From positions 1-13,095 of the forward strand of contig CAIOHW010000265.1 in assembly GCA_903858195.1 (NCBI GenBank): a DNA stretch of 13,095 bases, in the 5' to 3' direction. Shown here piece after piece: positions 8,499 to 13,095 of this stretch. Every line of letters begins with the position of its first letter. Position 1 is the stretch's first letter. The notes below the pieces were generated by a model. It saw only the letters and a list, made by a program, of their open reading frames with translations. It was not told the DNA's origin and ran no database searches. The stretch is from Oligoflexia bacterium. Lineage in GTDB: Bacteria > Bdellovibrionota > UBA1018. Position numbers and translations under genes: made by a program.

Positions 8499-10420
8499 TG
8501 CACTCGGGGGTGGTCGACAAGGTATGGCGCACGTTGGCCTGCACAGGCCTGCTTCTGGCTGCAGTTCATGCATGGGCTGCCAAAGCGCCCGTTTTCAGTG
8601 TCACGGTCGATCGAGCCAGTATCGGGCAGGACGAATCCGTATCGCTCAAGTTCTCGATCCGGACCGAGGGCTCGATCCAGGTGGGCGAACCCGAGTACGA
8701 TGCTTCGGGATTTGATGAGGTGAACCAGTACTCCAACATCTTTGTCGAGTCGTTCTACGAGAACGGACGCTTCGGAGTCAGGAACAACAAGAGCCTCATC
8801 AAGGTGCTCAGGCCCAACCGTCAGGGCAACCAAGTGATTTCTGGCATCCGCATCAACATCAACGGCAAGGTGCTGGAGCACCCGCCGATTCGAATCGAAG
8901 TGCTGCCGCCCGGTCAGGGAACGCCTCCGCCCGAACGCTACGGTGGCGGCGGCATGGGCCTTCGCGGTGCGGCCAAGCGTGCGCCGACCGTGCCTTTCAC
9001 CATCCGTGTGGAACTTGACCGGTCGAGGGCCTACAAGGGCCAGCAGGTGATCGTAAGTTACTACCTGTACAGGCGCGCGCGGGTGTTCAATATCCAGGTG
9101 CAGAAATATCCGATCCTCGACGGTTTCCTGCGCGAGGATCTCGACCTGCCGATCCTCGGTCAGAGACTGCAGTCCGAATCAGTGGTGGTCGACGGAGTGC
9201 CGTATGAGCGTTCGCTTCTGGCACGTTACGCAGCCTATCCCCTCAAGGAGGGAAAGCTTCCGATCGATTCGATGACGATCAAGGGAAACTACTACCCGGG
9301 CACGGGAGCTGAGTTTGATCTCGACAACCCGGTCCAGAGCTTCTTCCAGCAGATGCAGCCCCGGGAGTGGAGCCACCGCAGCGACCGAGTGGATCTCGAA
9401 GTCGTGCCGCTTCCCGCCGAAGGGCGGCCTACGAGCTTTACGGGCGGGGTTGGTGACTTCACGCTCGAGACCGCAGCCGATCGAGGCAGCCTTCGCGCGA
9501 ACGAGGCCCTCTCGCTGACCTACAAGGTTGAAGGAACCGGCAACATCGCTGCGATCACCGAACCCAAGGTGGCATGGCCGCAGGATGTCGAGGTGTTTGA
9601 GAGCAAGTCACGGACCCTTCCGGCACGGTCGGGGGTGGCCACCAAGATCTTCGAGATCATCGTGATTCCCCGAAGGCCTGGCAGGCTTTCAATTCCGGCG
9701 GCCGAACTGTCCTATTTCTCGGTCAAGGACCGCGACTACCGCACGCTCAAGTCCTCCGGCCATGAGATCGAGGTGACCCCCGGAAATTCAGAAGGATCCG
9801 GCTCGGCACCGGTTTCGGCACCTGCGAGTACTGCAACTTCGGGAACTGCACCCGTCACACTGGTCAGTCCCGAGGATTGGTCCGAGGCTCCCAGGCTCGG
9901 CTCGTGGCTTGGCCTGCGTCCAGGGGACAAGGGTTGGTGGGGGATCCTCGGACTCTTGGGCCTAAGTGGTTCCGTCCTCGTGTTGCGGCTCCTTTCGGGG
10001 GCCCGGCGAAAGTGGTCCATGCTTCGTGCGGTGCGCAGGCGGGGTGCAGGCCGTGACCGCGAGTGGGAAGCCCTGCAGAAATTCATCACCCGCGACTCGG
10101 CCCAGGCTCCGTGGAACCGGGTGGTCGAGGCCTATGAAGCCCTGTCCCAGCGGCTGCTGCAGGCCATCGAGCAACGGACCGCGATCCCGGCGCGGGCCCT
10201 TTCACGAGATGAGATCCATCGCAGGGCCACTGACGAGCGAATTGGCGATGAGTCCCTCTGGAGGCGCGCCTGCCTGCTCCTTGAGTACTGCGAGTGGGTG
10301 CGCTTTGGCGCTTCGGCCGGGATGGTGACCGAACCGGAGGCCCGCTCCAGGCTTCCTAGCTGGTTCACTGAGTTACAGCGACTCGAGGCTCTGGTCCATG
10401 AACTGAAGGTGGGACGCTAG
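8498..10420 (+). CDS. batD: BatD, periplasmic beta-domain membrane protein
   Basis: This is a BatD-family protein, 640 residues from ATG 8498. A signal peptide covers residues 1-27 (hydrophobic LACTGLLLAAVHA, cleavage near AWA|AK). A long beta-rich periplasmic region follows (about 30-427), with BatD-type motifs: RAYKGQQVIVSYYLYRRA (178-195), VEGTGNIAAITEPKV (344-358) and PRRPGRLSIPAAELSYF (391-407). After a Ser/Ala/Thr/Pro linker (428-458) comes one membrane segment (about 480-499) and a basic, helical cytoplasmic tail (about 503-640). ATG 8498 overlaps the batB-C stop by one base (TGATG) and has a purine-rich GGAGGGAAGG at 8481-8490. GTG 8495, just upstream in frame, is possible but less likely. 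It is the last gene of the Bat cluster and is followed by a hairpin. BatD is presumed to be a structural partner of BatA and BatB; no enzymatic site is visible. Confidence 0.94.
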   Translation: MHSGVVDKVWRTLACTGLLLAAVHAWAAKAPVFSVTVDRASIGQDESVSLKFSIRTEGSIQVGEPEYDASGFDEVNQYSNIFVESFYENGRFGVRNNKSLIKVLRPNRQGNQVISGIRININGKVLEHPPIRIEVLPPGQGTPPPERYGGGGMGLRGAAKRAPTVPFTIRVELDRSRAYKGQQVIVSYYLYRRARVFNIQVQKYPILDGFLREDLDLPILGQRLQSESVVVDGVPYERSLLARYAAYPLKEGKLPIDSMTIKGNYYPGTGAEFDLDNPVQSFFQQMQPREWSHRSDRVDLEVVPLPAEGRPTSFTGGVGDFTLETAADRGSLRANEALSLTYKVEGTGNIAAITEPKVAWPQDVEVFESKSRTLPARSGVATKIFEIIVIPRRPGRLSIPAAELSYFSVKDRDYRTLKSSGHEIEVTPGNSEGSGSAPVSAPASTATSGTAPVTLVSPEDWSEAPRLGSWLGLRPGDKGWWGILGLLGLSGSVLVLRLLSGARRKWSMLRAVRRRGAGRDREWEALQKFITRDSAQAPWNRVVEAYEALSQRLLQAIEQRTAIPARALSRDEIHRRATDERIGDESLWRRACLLLEYCEWVRFGASAGMVTEPEARSRLPSWFTELQRLEALVHELKVGR

Positions 10421-10425
10421 ACCTA

Positions 10426-10472
10426 CGGATCCGGTCGGAAACTGGCTGCGACCGAATTCGAATTCCCTTTTT
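10426..10472 (+). terminator. Probable intrinsic terminator after batD
   Basis: Six bases after the batD stop the sequence can fold into an interrupted hairpin. The inner stem is CGGTCG (10432-10437) with CGACCG (10449-10454) around an 11-base loop. After one C/A mismatch it extends as CGGAT (10426-10430) with ATTCG (10456-10460), including one G-U pair. Five T residues follow at 10468-10472. The seven-base gap between stem and T-run and the large loop make it weaker than a textbook terminator. Its place between the bat operon and glnN fits transcription ending here. Confidence 0.45.
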
Positions 10473-10497
10473 GGGTGCCTTGGCTAGAGTGGGGGGC

Positions 10498-12720
10498 ATG
10501 GAAAACGCTTCCAATCCCCGCATCCAAGCCATCCAGACCATTCAGGGTCGCCAGCCCCGCAAGATCTCGCTCCCCGCAGATGAGAGCGGCAAGCCACTGC
10601 GTGTCTCGGAGTACTACGGGCAGAACACGTTCCATCTCGAGCAGATGAAGCAGAAGCTCCCGAAGGATGTGTTCCAGAAACTGGTTGCTACGGTCCAGGC
10701 GGGGCGCAAGCTCGATTCCGAAATCGCCGGTCCGGTAGCCAATGCCATCAAGGAGTGGGCGCTCGAGCACGGGGTCACGCACTTTTGCCACTGGTTTCAG
10801 CCCCAGACCGGCCTGACCGCTGAGAAGCATGACGCCTTCATCACCTTTGACGACTCGATGCGAATCATCGAGAAGTTCAGCGGATCGCAGCTCATCCAGA
10901 GTGAGCCGGATGCCTCGAGCTTTCCGTCGGGCGGGATGCGCACGACCTTTGAAGCGCGCGGCTACACGGCGTGGGACCCTTCGAGCCCCGTATTCATCAT
11001 GGAGTCGACCAACGGAAAGACCCTGTGCGTTCCCTCGGTCTTCCTGAGCTACCATGGGGATTCGCTCGACGAAAAAACGTCTCTCCTTCGCAGCATGGAG
11101 GCGCTCTCGCGCGAGGCCTGTGCCCTGCTCGAGCAGCTGGGCGAAAAAGGTGTGAAGCGCGTGCTTCCCACCCTGGGCGTGGAGCAGGAGTACTTTCTGA
11201 TCGATCGGGCGCTTGCCTGCCTTCGGCCCGACCTCATCATGACCGGCCGCACGCTTCTGGGCGGACAGCCACCCAAGGGCCAGCAGCTCGAGGACCACTA
11301 TTTTGGCAGTATTCCGGCTCGCGTGCAGGCGTTCATGAGCGAGGTGGAGCTGGAGCTGCATCGCCTGGGTGTTCCGAGCAAGACGCGCCACAATGAGGTG
11401 GCTCCAAGCCAGTACGAGACGGCGCCCATTTTTGAAGAAGCCAACGTGGCGGTGGACCATAACCAGCTCACGATGGAGGTGCTGCGCAAGGTGGCGCTCA
11501 GGCACCAATATCAGGTTCTCCTGCACGAAAAGCCGTTTGCAGGCGTGAACGGCAGCGGCAAGCACTGCAACTGGTCGATGAGCATCACTGCGAGCTCCAC
11601 GGAGCTTGACGGTGACAATCTTCTGGATCCGGGAAAGACTCCGCACGAGAACCTTCGTTTTCTTGCCGTGCTCGTGTCGGTTCTCAAGGGCGTGCACGAG
11701 CACGCGGGCCTGCTTCGGGCGGCCATCGCATCATCTGGCAACGACCATCGGTTGGGCGCAAACGAAGCGCCTCCGGCGATCATCTCGGTATTTCTCGGTG
11801 ACCTGCTCTCGCGCATCCTCGATGAGATCGAGAAGGGAGCCGGCAAGGAGCGGGGGGCCGAGGCGGCTCTCATCCAGCTCGGGGTGAGCAAGCTCCCCGA
11901 GGTCATGCGCGACAACACCGATCGCAACCGCACTTCGCCTTTTGCATTTACGGGCAACAAGTTCGAGTTCCGTGCCGTGGGCTCCTCGGCCTCGCCGGCG
12001 TTTCCGGTCACCGTGCTCAATACGGTCGTCGGTCAGGGCATGGCCGAGGTTCGGGCCCGGATCAAAGCCCGCATCGATGCAGGAAAGCCACGCGATGCGG
12101 CCGTGCTCGAGGTGGTGCGCGAAGTCGTCATCGAGACCAAGACGGTGCGCTTCGAGGGTAATGGCTACAGTGAGGAGTGGGTGGCCGAGGCCGCGCGCCG
12201 CGGTCTCCTCAATTTGCGCAAGACTCCCGAAGCGCTGGCACAACTCGATACCGATGGCGCCCGCAAGGTGTTTCAGGCCATGGGAGTGCTGAGCGGAGCC
12301 GAGCTCCAATCGCGCTCGCATGTGAGGCTGGAGAGATTCATCAAAAACCTCCAGATCGAGGTCGACACCCTCAGGCAGATGGTCGACACACAGGTCCTGC
12401 CGGCGGGACACGCCTATCATGGAAAGGTCGCCGGACAGGTGGCGGCCGCCAAGGCTGCCGGCGTAGTGGCGCCTCAGGCGGAGTCACTCAGCCAACTGGG
12501 TTCGATCCTGCAGGGGGTTGCAATCAAGCGCCGGGATCTTGAGAAGGCCGTGGCTGAGGTCGATGCGCGCACCTCTGAAGAAGAGAAGGCAAAGGGGCTA
12601 TCTGGTCCGGTGTCGACGGCGATGATCGAGCTCAGGCGGGCCTGCGACGAGCTTGAGGGAATGGTGGCCGATGACCAGTGGCCGCTTCCCAAGTACCGGG
12701 AGATGCTCTTCATTTCATGA
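10498..12720 (+). CDS. glnN: Glutamine synthetase type III
   Basis: This enzyme makes glutamine from glutamate, ammonia and ATP in the cytoplasm, the entry step of nitrogen assimilation. It is the large GSIII type: 740 residues from ATG 10498, near the usual 700-730 or so, against about 450 for GSI. The N-terminal GSIII mark HFCHWFQPQTGLTAEKHD lies at 95-112. Catalytic and nucleotide-binding blocks follow: GVEQEYFLID (227-236), KTRHNEVAPSQYE (295-307), EKPFAGVNGSGKHCNWSM (344-361) and HRLGANEAPPAIISVFLG (417-434). The C-terminal third is helical, as in GSIII. ATG 10498 is preferred because conserved-looking sequence starts soon after it. An in-frame TTG at 10471 lies at the end of the terminator T-run and is unlikely. 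No good Shine-Dalgarno is seen, only a run of G (10491-10496) very close to the ATG. I see no truncation or frameshift. ribF follows after 10 bases. Confidence 0.97.
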   Translation: MENASNPRIQAIQTIQGRQPRKISLPADESGKPLRVSEYYGQNTFHLEQMKQKLPKDVFQKLVATVQAGRKLDSEIAGPVANAIKEWALEHGVTHFCHWFQPQTGLTAEKHDAFITFDDSMRIIEKFSGSQLIQSEPDASSFPSGGMRTTFEARGYTAWDPSSPVFIMESTNGKTLCVPSVFLSYHGDSLDEKTSLLRSMEALSREACALLEQLGEKGVKRVLPTLGVEQEYFLIDRALACLRPDLIMTGRTLLGGQPPKGQQLEDHYFGSIPARVQAFMSEVELELHRLGVPSKTRHNEVAPSQYETAPIFEEANVAVDHNQLTMEVLRKVALRHQYQVLLHEKPFAGVNGSGKHCNWSMSITASSTELDGDNLLDPGKTPHENLRFLAVLVSVLKGVHEHAGLLRAAIASSGNDHRLGANEAPPAIISVFLGDLLSRILDEIEKGAGKERGAEAALIQLGVSKLPEVMRDNTDRNRTSPFAFTGNKFEFRAVGSSASPAFPVTVLNTVVGQGMAEVRARIKARIDAGKPRDAAVLEVVREVVIETKTVRFEGNGYSEEWVAEAARRGLLNLRKTPEALAQLDTDGARKVFQAMGVLSGAELQSRSHVRLERFIKNLQIEVDTLRQMVDTQVLPAGHAYHGKVAGQVAAAKAAGVVAPQAESLSQLGSILQGVAIKRRDLEKAVAEVDARTSEEEKAKGLSGPVSTAMIELRRACDELEGMVADDQWPLPKYREMLFIS

Positions 12721-12730
12721 GCGTTCCCTC

Positions 12731-13095
12731 ATGAGTGTCGTTACCATCGGCAACTTCGATGGCGTCCACCTCGGGCACCAGGAGATCGTGCGCACCACGC
12801 TCCTGCAAGCGTCCCAGTTGGGCGTGGAGAGCGTGGCTTTCACCTTTCGGCCACACCCGCAGGGCGTGCTCAGGCCGGATCGCGCTCCCGAGCTGCTGCT
12901 CACCTACGACGAAAAGCGTGAACGCCTGCTGGAGCTTGGACTCAAGCGGGTGGTCGAACAACCCTTCAACCTCGAATTTGCGAAGACGACGCCCTCCGAA
13001 TTCTTCTCGTCCACCCTTCAGGGTGTGCTTCGGGCAAAGGCCGTAGTGGTGGGCTATGACTTCACCTTTGGCAAGGAACGTTCAGGTCACCTTCA
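12731..13095 (+). CDS. ribF: RibF, FAD synthetase/riboflavin kinase, N-terminal part (3'-partial)
   Basis: This is the N-terminal FMN adenylyltransferase (FAD synthetase) domain of the bifunctional RibF enzyme, which converts riboflavin to FMN and then FAD. It is cut by the window edge after 121 codons; the riboflavin kinase domain would lie beyond. Visible motifs are TIGNFDGVHLGH (5-16, with the nucleotidyltransferase HxGH), FTFRPHP (37-43) and VGYDFTFGKERSG (107-119), all typical of RibF. The ATG at 12731 leaves an N-terminus shorter than many RibF proteins. An in-frame ATG at 12671 would add 20 residues and overlap glnN by 50 bases, but the added residues are Ser/Arg-rich and do not look RibF-like. 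No Shine-Dalgarno is close. Reinitiation after glnN termination, through a five-codon ORF at 12717-12734, may drive translation. Confidence 0.93.
   Translation, partial: MSVVTIGNFDGVHLGHQEIVRTTLLQASQLGVESVAFTFRPHPQGVLRPDRAPELLLTYDEKRERLLELGLKRVVEQPFNLEFAKTTPSEFFSSTLQGVLRAKAVVVGYDFTFGKERSGHL

Noticed and set aside
7110..8573. Long minus-strand open frame opposite batB-batC
   Set aside because: Its Leu-rich runs are the complement of the Gln-rich BatC linker. The plus-strand frame has full domain support and the minus frame has none. It is a GC-rich antisense artefact.
10454..10465. Twelve-base palindrome as an independent repeat or attachment site
   Set aside because: It is a single copy, overlaps the terminator stem and has no mobile gene nearby. 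It is mentioned only as a possible operator.
10471..10486. Possible sigma-54 promoter before glnN, expected for a nitrogen gene
   Set aside because: TGGGTG and TTGGCT are superficially similar to -24 and -12 boxes, but the GG and GC pairs do not fall at the required spacing.
10423..11703. Minus-strand open frame of 426 codons opposite glnN
   Set aside because: It lies across clear glutamine synthetase coding sequence and has no recognisable motif. Long antisense frames are expected at this GC content.

Overview
The window is a compact, GC-rich (about 60% or slightly more by eye) bacterial segment in which every supported gene is on the + strand. Signal peptides, tripartite membrane proteins and an intact Bat operon point to a Gram-negative bacterium. 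The type III glutamine synthetase, frequent GTG/TTG starts and codon style fit a former deltaproteobacterial lineage (Bdellovibrionota or Myxococcota-like), but the sequence alone does not settle the taxonomy.

Layout: (1) Bases 3-2864 hold the 3' part of a large, unrecognised, mostly alpha-helical protein whose reading frame is open at the left edge. (2) After 24 bases comes a moxR-bat cluster (2889-10420): MoxR AAA+ ATPase, DUF58 protein, a short BatD-like membrane protein, BatA (von Willebrand A, vWA), a BatB-BatC fusion (vWA plus TPR plus Gln-rich tail) and BatD. From DUF58 to BatD every junction overlaps (4, 11, 4 and 1 bases with my start choices), each with a purine-rich Shine-Dalgarno inside the preceding gene, so these genes look translationally coupled. 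(3) A 77-base gap (10421-10497) holds a hairpin followed by a T-run, a probable terminator. (4) A complete type III glutamine synthetase (glnN) follows, then the start of ribF (FAD synthetase domain), cut by the right edge.

How the genes fit together: from family knowledge, MoxR is a cytoplasmic AAA+ chaperone-like ATPase working with vWA proteins. BatA and BatB would present vWA/MIDAS domains at the inner membrane, BatC supplies TPR contacts, and the BatD-type proteins carry periplasmic beta domains and cytoplasmic helical tails. The complex is linked to aerotolerance and envelope stress in other bacteria, but its biochemical task is not firmly known. The last two genes are metabolic and not obviously connected to it.

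Most notable points: the unknown first gene joined to moxR-bat; the BatB-BatC fusion with an internal signal-peptide-like segment; a shared C-terminal module in the two BatD-like proteins; and a five-codon minicistron linking the glnN stop to the ribF start through two ATGA overlaps. I see no RNA genes, mobile elements, CRISPR arrays or origins.
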